Assembly (NCBI RefSeq): GCF_018332655.1
Contig: NZ_BOQL01000011.1
Coordinates: 22,971 to 86,970 of the forward strand
DNA from: Actinoplanes auranticolor
Lineage (GTDB): Bacteria > Actinomycetota > Actinomycetes > Mycobacteriales > Micromonosporaceae
Length of the DNA: 64,000 nt
Reading direction: 5' to 3'
Position numbers and translations under genes: made by a program. The notes beneath the pieces were generated by a model that searched no databases, was not told the origin of the DNA, and saw nothing but the letters and a program-made list of their open reading frames with translations. This document shows, piece by piece, positions 40,589 to 50,400 of the stretch; the stretch's first letter is position 1, and every line of letters begins with the position of its first letter.

Positions 40589-42351
40589 ATGATGTCCCAG
40601 TCGAGCGTGCCCTGCTTCGTCACCGTGGGGCGGTACCTGTTGCCGAACGGGCGGCCCGACTCCAGCGAGTCGGCCGTCTGTTCCAGCAGCTCCACGACCG
40701 AGGCCGGCCACTCCTCGAAAGAGACCCCGTCCTCGTTGTAGAACTCCCCCACCCGGCTGTGGCTGCCCGGCCGCTGATCCACCAGCAGGTTGCCACCGTC
40801 GCCGGAGGACGCGAACGGCACGAACGCCTTGTCCCACCAGCTGTCGTCCTGCTCACCGAAGACGTCGACCAGCACGCCGCAGAGCATCAGCCATTCGCCG
40901 GGGATCTCACCGACGGGCATCGGGGCGTAGAAGAACGGCAGGGTGAACGGGTCGCCCCGGCGGTGCGAGACGCCGTCGTGCCGGCGCAGGGAAGCGACCA
41001 GATCGGCGGGAAAAGCGACGGACATCCGGCGCTGAGCGGCATCGATCCGCTTGGCGGCGGCGGGCGGTTGCAGCGAACGGCGGGTCGCGGGAGCCCGAGC
41101 GGCGAGCCACACCTCGATGCGCTTCCAGGCCGCGTTGACCCGCCTGGTGGTGGCCCGGTCCGGCGCGGTGGGCTTGATCCGGCCGCTGTTCTGCGGGCAG
41201 ACGTCGCCGACCGGCCGCTTCGGTGCCGCGGGCGCGGGCCTGACGAAGCTTTCCGGCTCCTTCGCCCGCGGCGCGGACTCGACGGTGATCCGCTCCAGCT
41301 TCGCCTCCGTGTGCAGGGTCGGCTCACAGAAGGCGAGGCCGCAGACCACGAGCGACATGGAGACGAAGACACCGGCCAGGAGGAGGACGACTCGTTTGCC
41401 GCTGGCTGTGGCCGGGGGTGGGAGGGGTTGCGGTGGTGGCGGCGGGGTCTCGGCCTTCGGCCGGCCGGCCGAGGCGTGCAGCAGGGGGTGCAACCAGCCC
41501 TTGGCGGCCGCGGCGAAATCTTCGGGGTGCTCCCCCGGGTCGGCGGGGATCCGGCTGGCTGGTGCTACCGGGATCCCGGCCTCGTGATCCGGTACGGGGC
41601 GCGCGTCATCGGTACTCGCCGGCGCGGCATCACCCGGCCGCGCATCTCCGTCCGCCCGCGCATCTCCGTCCGCCCGGGCAACGTGGTCGTCTTCCCGGGC
41701 GCCCTCGGCCTGTCCGGCGGTGGCGTGCCGGTCGCCGATGTCCTGTTGCTCGGCGGCGCTCTCCGCGATCCCGCCGCTCTGGCCAGCGACATCCGCACGT
41801 CCAGCGCCGCCACCTTGCCCGGCGTCGGCAGCCGCCGAGCCGGTGCTCGGTGAGCCGTCGGTGGTCGTGCCTCCCGGACCCGCGCTTGGGCCGCCCACGG
41901 TGATGACCGCGGCGGTGAGGCCGTGGCCGGCCACCGCGCCGAGCGCCAACGTCGTGTGGTTCGCCGCATCCGCCCCTGTTCCGGTGACCACCACGACCGG
42001 CGCGGACACCGCCACGGCCAGGTCCATCAAGGTCCAGCCGGCCCGCCCGGTCGGCACCATGAGACCGGGCACGCCCACCACGAGGACGAGCCCGTGCGTG
42101 CGGGCCAGCGTGCGTACCAGCGCCGCGGCCTCGTCCACGCTCAGCGGGTCAGCCGCGCTGTCTCCGGCCTGCAGGTAGGTGGCCAGCTCGCCCAGCAGCA
42201 GCTCCCCGGGCGGCTCGGGCGCTCCGAACACCAGCGCGGCCACGCGGACCGTGGACGCCGCGGCCAGCGCCGCCGCGGCGGGCCGCCAGTCGACGTCTGC
42301 CGACGTGGTGGCGAGCGCCCAGGGGCCACCGTCCGGCCACGGCACGGGCAA
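40585..42351 (-). CDS. BioD-like domain / TM / SMI1-KNR4 (SUKH) fusion protein
   Basis: A protein of about 588 residues with three parts. The N-terminus (about 50-150) resembles the end of dethiobiotin synthetase, with GLMVPTGRAGWTLMDLA and VTGTGADAANHTTLALGAV; the true P-loop is absent. A disordered Gly/Ala/Asp/Pro-rich stretch (about 150-310) contains an exact RADGDA repeat. One membrane helix (about 318-340) precedes an extracytoplasmic SUKH-type domain (about 400-588) with AFPADLVASLRRHDGV and LLVDQRPGSHSRVGEFYNE. Enzyme activity is unlikely. The start (TTG 42351 or GTG 42345) is uncertain. An inverted repeat lies just upstream. Confidence 0.7.
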   Translation of the reverse strand: MPVPWPDGGPWALATTSADVDWRPAAAALAAASTVRVAALVFGAPEPPGELLLGELATYLQAGDSAADPLSVDEAAALVRTLARTHGLVLVVGVPGLMVPTGRAGWTLMDLAVAVSAPVVVVTGTGADAANHTTLALGAVAGHGLTAAVITVGGPSAGPGGTTTDGSPSTGSAAADAGQGGGAGRADVAGQSGGIAESAAEQQDIGDRHATAGQAEGAREDDHVARADGDARADGDARPGDAAPASTDDARPVPDHEAGIPVAPASRIPADPGEHPEDFAAAAKGWLHPLLHASAGRPKAETPPPPPQPLPPPATASGKRVVLLLAGVFVSMSLVVCGLAFCEPTLHTEAKLERITVESAPRAKEPESFVRPAPAAPKRPVGDVCPQNSGRIKPTAPDRATTRRVNAAWKRIEVWLAARAPATRRSLQPPAAAKRIDAAQRRMSVAFPADLVASLRRHDGVSHRRGDPFTLPFFYAPMPVGEIPGEWLMLCGVLVDVFGEQDDSWWDKAFVPFASSGDGGNLLVDQRPGSHSRVGEFYNEDGVSFEEWPASVVELLEQTADSLESGRPFGNRYRPTVTKQGTLDWDII

Positions 42352-42364
42352 GGTCGACTCCGAG

Positions 42365-42390
42365 TGTCGGCGGGACGCGGGACGCCGACA
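42365..42390. promoter_or_regulatory. Inverted repeat upstream of the SUKH fusion gene
   Basis: Perfect 8-bp arms TGTCGGCG / CGCCGACA with a 10-base spacer, 14 bp before the possible start. It could be an operator or a leader hairpin. Confidence 0.3.
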
Positions 42391-42447
42391 TCGTAGCGAC
42401 GGAGGGTGACATTTCTCAGCCCGTACGCCTGATCAGCGTCCGACTTC

Positions 42448-43704
42448 TCAGGCATGGAGGGGCAGGACTGCGCGTACCTCGTACCCCCGGTCCTGCGATG
42501 GTCCTGTCGTGAGGTCACCGCCGAGCGCGCCGACGCGCTCCCTCATGCCGGCGATGCCGTGGCCGCCGCCGGCGGCGCTGCCGCTGCTGACGGCCGCGGC
42601 CGGGTCGGGGTCGGTGTTGTGCACGCGGACCTGCAGCGTCCGGTCGGCTGCAGCCACGGTGACGCGGATGGCCGCGCCGGGTGCGTGCCGGGTGGCGTTG
42701 GAGATTCCCTCCTGGACGATGCGGTACGCGCATTCCTCGACGACCGGCGTCGCCGTCATGGTGCCGGTGGGCTCCAGCGAGACGTCGAGCCCGGCCGCGC
42801 CGGCGGCTTCGATCATGGCCGGGATACCGGCCAGGCCGGGCGACGGTGCGGTCGCTGCCGTGCCGGGATCGCTGCGCAGGACACCGAGCAGGCGGCGCAT
42901 GTCGTTGAGCGCGGCCCGGGACGCGCTCGCGATCTCGACGAACTCCGCATCCCGCGCCCCGGGCTGGTCGATGAGCCGGTAGGGCGCCGTCTCCGCTCGC
43001 AGCGCGATGAGCGACATGTGGTGCGCCACCACATCGTGCATCTCGCGGGCGATCCGGGCCCGTTCCTCCAGGACCACGCGCCTGGCCAGTTCCACTTCGG
43101 TCAGCTTGCGTTCGGCGGTGAGGTCGCGCTGCGCTTCGACCCGGCGGCGGATCTGGTCGCCGACCACTGCGGAGAGGACGACGAAGGCGATTACGACCGG
43201 TGCCTGCGACGTGGGCAGGTGCACGACCATCGCGGCCGCTGTCATCAGGGCGGCCCAGGACACCGTCGTGATGGGATGGCGGACGGCGACGAAGAGCACC
43301 AGCGCCGGCAGGACCAGGGTCTGCGCCGGATGCCACGGCCACGACAGACCTGCGGGGGCGATGTCGAGCGGCAGGTCGAGCAGGGTCGCGATGATGGCCA
43401 GCCGCCAGGCCAGTAGCGGACGGCGCGGAAGCAGCGCCACGGGGGCCACTACCGCGGCAGCGAGGGCCAACCGTATCGCGGCTACAGGTCCGATGAGGTC
43501 GACGTCGGCGAGGTCGTAGTAGACGAACAGTGCCGCGCCGAGACCTGTGAGGGCGAAAACGGCCGCGAGCAGCCGTCCGGGCGCGGCCGGAGCCCGGTCC
43601 CGGCCGATCACGACGTTCCACAGCCCGCTGAGGAGCGGGGGCACGGCCGCTGTCCGCATCGTCACCATGAGGACATGCTTCGCCGGCCGGGGCGCGGAAT
43701 CCAT
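42448..43704 (-). CDS. Sensor histidine kinase, HisKA_3 type
   Basis: A 418-residue membrane kinase. Four to six membrane segments fill residues 15-185. The dimerisation box EERARIAREMHDVVAHHMSL contains the phospho-acceptor His223. The HATPase domain shows NATRHAPGAAIR (N box) and GGGHGIAGMRERV (G box). This is the NarX/DesK-like class, which normally pairs with a LuxR-type response regulator, but none is adjacent, so it is an orphan here. ATG 43704 was chosen, but ATG 43668 and 43659 are in frame and none has a convincing ribosome site. It is divergent from the acetyltransferase gene. Confidence 0.85.
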   Translation of the reverse strand: MDSAPRPAKHVLMVTMRTAAVPPLLSGLWNVVIGRDRAPAAPGRLLAAVFALTGLGAALFVYYDLADVDLIGPVAAIRLALAAAVVAPVALLPRRPLLAWRLAIIATLLDLPLDIAPAGLSWPWHPAQTLVLPALVLFVAVRHPITTVSWAALMTAAAMVVHLPTSQAPVVIAFVVLSAVVGDQIRRRVEAQRDLTAERKLTEVELARRVVLEERARIAREMHDVVAHHMSLIALRAETAPYRLIDQPGARDAEFVEIASASRAALNDMRRLLGVLRSDPGTAATAPSPGLAGIPAMIEAAGAAGLDVSLEPTGTMTATPVVEECAYRIVQEGISNATRHAPGAAIRVTVAAADRTLQVRVHNTDPDPAAAVSSGSAAGGGHGIAGMRERVGALGGDLTTGPSQDRGYEVRAVLPLHA

Positions 43705-43782
43705 CCGGCAGACCGTCGGTAGGCCGGTAGGGATAACCCCACTGAGACCTTGGGGATCGCCACAGATGGCAGAATGCCGGGG

Positions 43783-44313
43783 GTGATCGTCAGATCGGCA
43801 ACTGTCGATGATGCCCTCGTGCTCGCTGTCGTGCAGACCCGGAGCTGGCAGGAGGCGTACCGCGGGAAAGTCCCCCAGCAGCATCTCGATCAGCTCGACC
43901 CGTCCCGGCGCCGGCACGGATGGCTGCAGTTGCTCCAGTCCGATCAGGCGCCCGCGGGAACCCTCGTGGCGGACCATCCCGACGACGGCGTCGTCGGATT
44001 CATCAACGTCGGGCCGGGCGAGGACACGGACACCGATCCCGCCCTGGTCGGCCAGGTCCGGGCGATCTACATCCTGCCGGAGCACTGGGGCCGGGGAGCC
44101 GGCCGGTTGCTGATGAACGCCGGCCTGGACAGGCTCGAGGCGGGCGGCTACCGCGAAGTGGTCCTGTGGGTGCTGGAGGCCAACGACCGCGCTCGACGCT
44201 TCTACGAGGCCGGCGGCTGGCAGATCGACGGAGCATCAAGAACGAACGACTCCCGGGGCGCCCCGCTCGTCGAGGTCCGCTACCGGCACCGCCAGGCAGC
44301 CGCGGCTACCTGA
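43783..44313 (+). CDS. GNAT-family N-acetyltransferase
   Basis: A 176-residue acetyltransferase that moves an acetyl group from acetyl-CoA to an unknown amine. The acetyl-CoA site is in VRAIYILPEHWGRGAGRLLM (motif A, with the R/Q-x-x-G-x-G/A form WGRGAG) and motif B is ANDRARRFYEAGGW. I chose GTG 43783: it gives the usual VIVRSATVDDA start and lies seven bases after CAGAAT (43770-43775), a leaderless pattern; ATG 43774 is the alternative. It is divergent from the histidine kinase gene. Confidence 0.85.
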   Translation: MIVRSATVDDALVLAVVQTRSWQEAYRGKVPQQHLDQLDPSRRRHGWLQLLQSDQAPAGTLVADHPDDGVVGFINVGPGEDTDTDPALVGQVRAIYILPEHWGRGAGRLLMNAGLDRLEAGGYREVVLWVLEANDRARRFYEAGGWQIDGASRTNDSRGAPLVEVRYRHRQAAAAT

Positions 44314-44364
44314 TCAACACCGGATCGGGTGCTTCGGCCGGCGGGCGGCGGGTACCCTCGGCCG

Positions 44365-45075
44365 GTGTTCTCGCCTCAAGGACCCTCCCTGCGCGAGCTT
44401 TGCGTTCAGGCGCTCTCCTCCGTCGAGCGGGGCTACGACCTCCTGGCTCCGAAGTTCGACCACACGCCGTTCCGGACGCCGGACAGCCTTCTCGAGGCGA
44501 CCGTCCAGGCGCTGGAGAGCGAAGGGCCGTTCGGCCGGGGGCTGGACGTCTGCTGCGGTACGGGCGCCGGCCTGATGACCCTTCAGCGGTTGTGCCGAGA
44601 CGGGATCACCGGCGTCGACTTCAGCGCCGGGATGCTGGGCCAGGCGCGGGCCGCCTATCCCGAAGCCACGTTCGTACGGGCCGATGTCCGGGCCCTGCCC
44701 TTCACCGGTGAGTTCGACCTCGCGGCGACCTTCGGGGCGCTCGGGCACTTCCTGCCCGCGGAACGGCCGGCGCTCTTCGAGGGCGTGTTCCGGGCGCTGC
44801 GTCCCGGCGGGGTCTTCGCTGTTCCGATGGGTGTGCTGCCGCCGCCGACGTCGGTCGCGCACTGGACGCTGACCGGGTTCGACCTGGTCATGCGGGTCCG
44901 CAATGCCGTGCTGCGACCGCCGTTCGTCATGTACTACCGCACCACCTCGCTGCCCGCCATCGAGCACGACCTGACCGCAGCCGGTTTCGCCGTCGAGTCG
45001 ATTCCCTTGACCAGTATGGGCAAGTACCGGGACGGCGATCCGCGGTGCTGGCTCACGCTCGCTCGCAAGCGTTGA
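44365..45075 (+). CDS. Class I SAM-dependent methyltransferase
   Basis: A 236-residue methyltransferase. Motif I is LDVCCGTGAG (about 55-64), motif II includes ITGVDFSAGML, and motif III is RPGGVFAVPMG. The C-terminal region is hydrophobic around a possible substrate cleft. The acceptor is unknown. GTG 44365 lies exactly six bases after TACCCT (44353-44358) and has no ribosome site, so it is probably leaderless. It is followed closely by the F420-type gene, which has its own promoter. Confidence 0.85.
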   Translation: MFSPQGPSLRELCVQALSSVERGYDLLAPKFDHTPFRTPDSLLEATVQALESEGPFGRGLDVCCGTGAGLMTLQRLCRDGITGVDFSAGMLGQARAAYPEATFVRADVRALPFTGEFDLAATFGALGHFLPAERPALFEGVFRALRPGGVFAVPMGVLPPPTSVAHWTLTGFDLVMRVRNAVLRPPFVMYYRTTSLPAIEHDLTAAGFAVESIPLTSMGKYRDGDPRCWLTLARKR

Positions 45076-45102
45076 CCTCAATCGGACTTGAGGTTGCAGG
45101 AT
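45072..45102 (+). promoter_or_regulatory. MerR/SoxR-type promoter with operator in a 19-bp spacer
   Basis: A TTGACC -35 box (45072-45077) and CAGGAT -10 box (45097-45102) are separated by 19 bp, the stretched spacing typical of MerR-activated promoters. The palindrome ACCTCAATCGGACTTGAGGT (45075-45094) lies between them; its ACCTCAA/TTGAGGT arms match the SoxR and related MerR operator. The -10 box is six bases before the next ATG, so the transcript should be leaderless. Confidence 0.7.
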
Positions 45103-45108
45103 GAGCTC

Positions 45109-45468
45109 ATGACGGTGACGGACGAGGCCCGGCAGGCGCTCGAGCGGCAGCAGACCGTGGAGATCACGACGATCGGGCGGCGCAGTGGACGACCGCGCCG
45201 CATCGAGACGTGGCGGTACCGCGCGGACGGCCGCTTCTGGCTGACCGGCAGCCCGGGATCGCGCGACTGGTACGCCAACATGCTCGCCCATCCCGAGTTC
45301 ACGCTGCATCTGCACGGCCTGGACCTCCGGGTACGCGGGCGCGCCGTGACCGACCCCGACGAGAGGGCCAGGGTGTTCGGCGAGATCGTGCCGACCCTGG
45401 ACTGGGCCGGGAGCCTGGAGAGCTGGCTCGCCGGCAGCCCACTGGTGGAGATCACTCTCGACAGCTGA
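45109..45468 (+). CDS. F420H2/deazaflavin-dependent nitroreductase-family protein
   Basis: A 119-residue protein of the split-barrel flavin/deazaflavin reductase family (DUF385-like). Typical motifs are TTIGRRSGRPRRIETWRYR, SPGSRDWYANMLAHPEF and the closing LVEITLDS. Members use F420 or bind haem or flavin; activity cannot be assigned. ATG 45109 fits the MerR-type promoter, whose -10 box ends seven bases upstream, giving a leaderless mRNA. A link to redox or drug stress follows from the promoter type, but the MerR regulator is not in the window. Confidence 0.82.
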   Translation: MTVTDEARQALERQQTVEITTIGRRSGRPRRIETWRYRADGRFWLTGSPGSRDWYANMLAHPEFTLHLHGLDLRVRGRAVTDPDERARVFGEIVPTLDWAGSLESWLAGSPLVEITLDS

Positions 45469-45472
45469 CTCT

Positions 45473-45625
45473 CTGGAGGCTTTCGGCCGGGCCGTCGCCG
45501 CGCGGCGTCCGGAGGTGGCGGCGCGCCTGCTGCCGGGCCTGGCCGGAGAAGCGGTGCGGCGCCGGCTCGGCGAGGTGCCGGATCAGGTCGTCGAGTGGTT
45601 CGCGTGGTGCAACGGCCACGCCTGA
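45473..45625 (+). pseudogene. Remnant of a SUKH (SMI1/KNR4) protein
   Basis: An open stretch without a normal start codon reads LEAFGRAVAARRPEVAARLL, then RRRLGEVPDQVVEWFAWCNGH and stops. LPxxVxExxxWxNG is the N-terminal signature of SUKH domains, so this looks like a truncated immunity-type or regulatory SUKH gene. Its 3' end overlaps the convergent aminotransferase gene by 43 bases, suggesting a deletion endpoint. The function is lost. Confidence 0.45.
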
Positions 45626-47298
45626 TCGTCCAGGCACTCCGAGGGCAGCAGGAACCAGCGCAGCTTCTCGAACGCCGGTGGTAGGTCCAGGTCCACCCCG
45701 TCGATCGGTTCCGGCCGCTCCCGCATGATCCGGCGGGCCTCGTCGAGGTAGCCCGCGAGCACCTCCTCGCCCAGCGTCGGCCGCGCCCCGGGCATCGTGA
45801 CGCTTCCGTCCGGGCTGAGCCGCAGGTCCGACAGGCGGACCGGCTGCCCTGCCGCGCCCCGATGGCGCCAACGGCCCGTACGCGGGTCGAAGCGGTAATC
45901 GCCGAGCAGCCGGCCGCCGTACCGGGCGATCAGCGCCACCGCCTCGGCCAGGTAGCCGGCCGCCTCGTCGGAGATGAAGTAGTTGAGGTTGATCCGGGCC
46001 CAGCCCGGCCTGATGCCCTCCCACCCGTCGACGATCTCGGCGTAGAACTCGCGGGAGTGCGCCTCGTCGATGCCGAGCAGGCGGTGCCCGTACGGTCCCG
46101 CACAGGAGCAGCCACCGCGGGCCTGGATGCCGAACAGGTCGTTGAGCAGCGCCACCACGAAGTTGTAGTGCAGGTGCCGCCGGCCGGCGCGGATCCGGAA
46201 CGACACGATCGACAGCCGTTCGGCCCGCAGGTCGCCGAGCACCTCGATGCGGCTCTCCCCGGCCCAGCGGTCCAGGGTCCGCCGCCACAGGGCGTGTTCG
46301 CGGGCGCCGATGGTGTCGGTGCCGACCGCGTCCTTGACCGCGAAGACCAGGCCCGCGCGGACGGATTCCACGATCGCCGGGGTGCCGCCCTCCTCGCGGG
46401 CGACCGGGTCGTCCAGGTAGCGGTGGGTCACCGGGTTGACGAACGCCACCGTCCCGCCGCCCGGCACGGTCGGCACGCGGTTGGTCAGCAGGTCGTGGCG
46501 CAGCACCAGGACTCCCGGGGTCTGCGGGCCGCCGACGAACTTGTGCGGCGAGAGGAACACCGCGTCCAGGTGGTCGCCCCGGCCCGGTGCGGACTCGCGC
46601 ATCCGGATGGGCACGTACGGCCCGGCCGCCGCGTAGTCCCACACCGACAGCGCGTCGTGCTCGTGCAGCAGCCGGGTGACCGCGGTGGTGTCGGTCAGCA
46701 GGCCGGTGACGTTCGAGGCGGCCGAGAAGCTGCCGATGCGCACCGGGCGGTCCGCGTACGCGACCAGCTGCCGGCGCAGGTCGTCGAGGTCGATGTGGCC
46801 GTCGGGGGTGGCGTCGATCGTGACCACGTCGGCGATCGTCTCGCGCCACGGCAGTTCGTTCGAGTGGTGCTCGTACGGTCCCACGAACACCACCGGCCGC
46901 TCGTGGCCCGGGATCGCCGCCGTCAGGGCGTACCGGTCGGCCAGGCCCTCCGGCAACCGCAGGCCGAGGATCGCCACCAGCTTGTTGACCGCCGCCGTGG
47001 CGCCCGAACCGCAGAAGAGCACCGCGTGCTCCGGCCCGGCGCCCACGCTGCGGTGGATGATCTGCCGGGCCTCCTCGCGCAGGGCTCCGGTCTGCAGCCC
47101 GGTCGCGGAGGCCTCGGTGTGGGTGTTGGCGTAGCGGGTCAGCACCTGCCCGCGGATGAAGTCCTCGACGAAATCCAGCGCCTGACCGGACGCGGTGTAG
47201 TCGGCGTAGGTGAGCCGCCGGGGGCCGTACGGCCCGTCGAGCACCTCACCCGCGCCGATCAGCCCGGTGCGGATGCGGTCCAGTAGTGACAACTCCAC
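45583..47298 (-). CDS. Class V aminotransferase-fold PLP enzyme (cysteine desulfurase-like)
   Basis: A 571-residue PLP enzyme. The PLP lysine is Lys253 in FLSPHKFVGGP, the phosphate/ring contacts are near FCGSGATAAVNK (95-106), YEHHSN (142-147) and Asp221 in WDYAAAG. ARGGCSCAGPYG, near residue 390, resembles the substrate Cys loop of SufS-type desulfurases, so sulphur transfer is possible, although homologues of this long form are uncharacterised. A C-terminal extension of about 120 residues is unusual for SufS. The ATG 47298 start (MELSLLDRIRTG) has no strong ribosome site visible. Confidence 0.85.
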   Translation of the reverse strand: MELSLLDRIRTGLIGAGEVLDGPYGPRRLTYADYTASGQALDFVEDFIRGQVLTRYANTHTEASATGLQTGALREEARQIIHRSVGAGPEHAVLFCGSGATAAVNKLVAILGLRLPEGLADRYALTAAIPGHERPVVFVGPYEHHSNELPWRETIADVVTIDATPDGHIDLDDLRRQLVAYADRPVRIGSFSAASNVTGLLTDTTAVTRLLHEHDALSVWDYAAAGPYVPIRMRESAPGRGDHLDAVFLSPHKFVGGPQTPGVLVLRHDLLTNRVPTVPGGGTVAFVNPVTHRYLDDPVAREEGGTPAIVESVRAGLVFAVKDAVGTDTIGAREHALWRRTLDRWAGESRIEVLGDLRAERLSIVSFRIRAGRRHLHYNFVVALLNDLFGIQARGGCSCAGPYGHRLLGIDEAHSREFYAEIVDGWEGIRPGWARINLNYFISDEAAGYLAEAVALIARYGGRLLGDYRFDPRTGRWRHRGAAGQPVRLSDLRLSPDGSVTMPGARPTLGEEVLAGYLDEARRIMRERPEPIDGVDLDLPPAFEKLRWFLLPSECLDDQAWPLHHANHSTT

Positions 47299-47433
47299 GG
47301 CGGCCTCCCGGCGGGCCGGCGTCGGCGGCGGCCCCGATCAACCCCGTTCTACTGCACGGGCGCCACCGTGGTCGAGGTCCGGACGGCGCGACGGCCCTGT
47401 CCGGGTGCCCGCGGTCGGGAGGATGTGCCCGAT

Positions 47434-50400
47434 TTACCCCTCGATGCCGTCCGGGGCGCGGTACCGGCCCGTCACTCCCGCGAACGCCCCGTCCTCGCTC
47501 GTGGCCGCCTGGCTGAGCCGGGCGTGCACCCGGTCGAGCAGATCGCGCCGGGTGAACGGTTTCTCGATGATGAGCACACCCGGCGGCAGGGTGCCGTTCT
47601 CGGTGAGGACGGGCTGGGCGTAGCCGGACATGTAGAGCACCGGCACCTCGGGCCGGATCGCCTGCACCCGGGCGGCCACCTCGTTGCCCATCATGGCCGG
47701 CATGATCACGTCGGTGAGCAGCAGGTGGATCTGTCCCGGGTGCTGCTGGGCGAGGCGCAGTGCGGCGGCGCCGCCGTCGGCGACCAGCACCTGGTAACCG
47801 GCCCGGGTCAGGATGCGGCTCGTCGCGACGCGCAGCGCCTCCTCGTCCTCGACCAGCAGGATCGTCGCCTCGGGGACGGCGGGCACGGCGGGCGGGCCGG
47901 GCTGCGGTGTCTCCTCGGTGACGGTGACCGCGTCGTCGGAGGCCGGCAGCACGATGGTGACGGTCGTGCCGATGCCGTGCTCGGAGTAGAGCCGCACGTG
48001 GCCGCCGGCCGCCGTGGCGATGCCGTACACCGTGGCCAGGCCCAGCCCGGTGCCGGCACCCTGCGGCTTGGTGGTGAAGAACGGCTCGAAGGCGCGCTCG
48101 GCCACCTCGGCGGGCATCCCGCTGCCGGTGTCACTGACCCGGAACCGCACGTACCGGCCCGGGGCCAGGTCGGTGCAGTCGGCGACGTCCTCCTCGTCCA
48201 GCTCGGTGTTGCCGGTGTCGATGGACAGCGTGCCCCCGCCCGGCATCGCGTCGCGGGCGTTCACCGCGAGGTTGAGCAGGATCTGCTCGAACTGGCCGGG
48301 GTCGACGCACACCGGCCACAGGTCCCGGTCGAGGTGGGTGATCAGGTGGATGTGCTCGCCCAGGGTACGGCGCAGCATCTGCTCCACGTCGCCGACCACG
48401 TGGTTGAGGCTGAGCACCTGGGTCTGGGTGATCTCCCGCCGGCCGAACGCGAGCAGCTGCTTGGTCAGCCGGGTCGCGCGTTCGGTGGCCCGGCTGATCT
48501 GCCCCAGGTCGGCCCGGGCGGCGCTCAGCTCGTCCGGGTCGGGCACCGGCGTTCGCAGGGTCTCGGTGAGCAGTTCGGTGTAGCTGGCGATCACCGCCAG
48601 GATGTTGTTGAAGTCGTGGGCCACGCCGCCGGCCAGCTGGCCGAGGCTCTCCAGCCGGCGGGTGTGCTGCAACCGGCGCTCGGTGGCGTCCCGGTCGGCC
48701 TGGGCCGCCAGCCGCTCCCGCTCGGCCTGCGCCTGCAGCCGCTCGGTGACGTCGCGGACCGCCGCCGAGACGATGACCCCCTGGTCGGTCTCCAGGGCCG
48801 ACAGGCTGATCTCCGCCGGGAACTCGGTGCCGTCCTTGCGTACCGCGGCCAGTGGCGTCCCGCCGCCCATCGGCCGGAGTTGCGGGTCGCTGAAGTAGCC
48901 GAGGCGGTGGCCGGGATGCTCCTGGCGGATCCGCTCGGGGACCAGGATCTCCACGGGCCGGCCGAGCAGCTCGTCGCGCCGGTAGCCGAACAGCCGCTCG
49001 GTCTGCGCGTTGAGCAGTGCGATCCGTCCGTCGGCGGTGACCCCGACGATCGCGTCCGGAGCGGCTTCGAGCAGCCCGCGGAACATCGCCTCGGCCCGCC
49101 GGCGCTCGCTGGTGTCGCGCGCGATGCAGGCCACGCCGGTCGGCTGCCCGCTCGCGTCGGTGATCAGCGACGAGGTCAGCGATACCGTCACGGGCACGCC
49201 GTCCCTGGTCAGGTTCTGCAGCTCCACCTGGTCGATGCGCTCGCCGCGGACGACCCGGGCCAACAGTTCGGCCTCCTGATGCTGCTCGCCCGGCGGGAAC
49301 AGCAGAGCGGCGTCGCGGCCGACCACCTCGGCGACGCTGTAGCCGTAGAGCCGCTCGGCACCGGCGTTCCAGCTGGTGATGGTGCCGTCGAGGTCCTTGC
49401 TCGTAATGGCGTCGGCGGACGACTCGACGATGACCGCGAGCCGGTGGCGGTCGTCGAGGACCGCTGCCCGTTCGGCCAGGGCCGCGGCCTGGCCCGCCAG
49501 CTCCGCGAAGAGCTCGACGTCATCGTCGGCGAACAACGTCCGGTAGCGGTGCAACAGCACCAGCGTGCCGCCGGAGCCCGGCAGGGGCGCGGCGTTGACG
49601 AAGCGGGTCCCGCTGATCCGGGCCAGCTCGGCGGCGGCGGGCGGCGGATCGGTCCAGCCGGCCAGGGCGTCGATGGTCACCGCGCCGGTGGGCAGGCCGG
49701 CCACGTCCGCCGTCCGGTAGTGCCGCGGGTCCAGGCCGAGCTCCGGATCGCTGATCAGCTGCACCGTGTCGGCCGGTCCCGGCAACAGGATCACCAGGGC
49801 GTCGGCGCCCAGCATGTGCCGGGCGCTGTGGCAGTAGCGCTGCCAGATCCGGTGCGCGGGCTCGGCCGGCGGGGCGGCCAGCAGGCTGCGCAGCAGACCG
49901 TACGCCGCGCCCCAGGACCAGATCCGCCGCAGCCAGTGCGGCGGCATGAAGGCCAGCAGGTACATCAGTGCCGAGACCACCGCGATGGTACGGGCGAACG
50001 CGGTGGCCTCCGCCCCGGCGAACAACAGGACCACCCCGAACAGCAGGGTGCCCAGCGCGGCGCACCACAGCCGGATCCGGGCCGCGCCACCCCGGTGCCG
50101 CGCATCTGCCGCGAGCAGCGCCGCGGCTGTCGCCTCGACCACGAAGAAGAGGACCACGGTGGGCCATACCACCCACTCGGGCAGTGGTGGCGGCGCCACC
50201 AGAACCGCGACGGCGGAGGCGGCCCACGCCGCGCAAGCGCCCCACAGGACCCACGAGGGCACCGGCCGCATCCGGCTCACCAGCCGCAACGTACAGAGGG
50301 GCTGTCCCAGCAGCGCCGCGGTGATCAGGCCGACCGCCACCCGGGGCGGCTCGCCCATGATCAGCGTGAGCACGCCGAGCACGAACAGCATGGCCACCGA

